Assembly: GCA_021805955.1 (NCBI GenBank)
Contig: JAJZDO010000322.1
Coordinates: 1 to 5,894 of the forward strand
Source of the DNA: Acidobacteriota bacterium
GTDB taxonomy: Bacteria > Acidobacteriota > Terriglobia > Terriglobales > Acidobacteriaceae
Length of the DNA: 5,894 nucleotides
Direction of reading: 5' to 3'
In this document: positions 5,775-5,894 of the stretch, piece by piece
How the letters are laid out: every line of letters starts with the position of its first letter
Numbering within the stretch: position 1 is the stretch's first letter
Translations under genes and position numbers: made by a program
Notes under the pieces: model-generated
What the model saw: the letters and a program-made list of their open reading frames with translations, nothing else
Told to the model about the DNA's origin: nothing
Database searches by the model: none

Positions 5775-5894
5775 ATGAAAAAGAGAGACATTTCGATGGC
5801 GCGCTTTTTGGGATGGACCGTGCCTGTAGCTTCGATGCTTCTTGGCGGATCTCCGGCAGCGTTTGCTCATGCGGCGCTGGTTCACTCCATACCT
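5775..5894 (+). CDS. Exported CopC-like copper-binding protein (partial, 3' end outside window)
   Basis: The frame opens 46 bases after glk and runs off the window after 40 codons. It begins MKKRDISMARFLGW, continues with a hydrophobic stretch at about 11-25, and has a signal-peptidase site after AFA (29-31). The predicted mature protein starts HAALVHSIP. CopC-domain proteins begin in this way (His-x-x-Leu-Val-x-S-x-Pro), and their N-terminal His is a Cu(II) ligand. It should therefore be periplasmic or exported. The start may instead be the ATG at 5796, which has a better-placed AAGAGAGA site at 5781-5788 and still leaves a full signal peptide. It has no evident link to sugar metabolism and may be the first gene of another unit. 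With only nine mature residues visible, the family call is an inference. Confidence 0.6.
   Translation, partial: MKKRDISMARFLGWTVPVASMLLGGSPAAFAHAALVHSIP
5781..5788 (+). promoter_or_regulatory. Ribosome-site-like AAGAGAGA favouring ATG 5796 for the exported protein
   Basis: AAGAGAGA lies seven bases before the in-frame ATG at 5796. The ATG at 5775 has only GAG one base away and an AGGGA 16 bases away (5754-5758). The site resembles the purine-rich run before rpiB. Confidence 0.35.

Overview
The window is a tightly packed, one-direction (+ strand) sugar-catabolism gene cluster of moderate-to-high GC, most likely from a member of the Acidobacteriota (Terriglobia/Koribacter-like). That assignment is an inference from gene order and protein style, not from a marker gene. 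Almost all of the DNA is coding; the largest gap is 83 bases (2230-2312).

Layout: the window opens in the last 44 codons of a gene that looks like a transketolase (1-137). It is followed by ribose-5-phosphate isomerase B (rpiB, 145-645), a HAD-family phosphatase of unknown substrate (642-1286), a short-form decarboxylating 6-phosphogluconate dehydrogenase (1321-2229), glucose-6-phosphate dehydrogenase (zwf, 2313-3854), 6-phosphogluconolactonase (pgl, best start 3885, end 4682) and a Glk-type glucokinase (glk, 4679-5728). The window closes with the first 40 codons of an exported protein whose mature N-terminus looks like the copper-binding protein CopC (5775 onward).

How the genes work together: Glk phosphorylates glucose, Zwf oxidises glucose-6-phosphate, Pgl opens the lactone, Gnd decarboxylates 6-phosphogluconate to ribulose-5-phosphate, RpiB isomerises it to ribose-5-phosphate, and transketolase takes the pentose phosphates back to glycolytic intermediates. 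The whole oxidative pentose phosphate route from free glucose is therefore in one probable operon, with genes roughly in reverse order of the reactions. Two gene pairs overlap by 4 bases (rpiB/HAD at 642-645 and pgl/glk at 4679-4682), which suggests translational coupling.

This is core metabolism, and I see no mobile element, CRISPR array, RNA gene or clearly new system. The points worth a second look are: (1) the HAD phosphatase without an assigned step inside the operon, a candidate metabolite-repair or sugar-phosphate phosphatase; (2) a likely cofactor split, with Gnd carrying an NAD-type acidic residue and Zwf an NADP-type arginine; (3) a lactonase with substitutions in both signature loops; (4) small regulatory-looking structures between the HAD gene and gnd, and between gnd and zwf.
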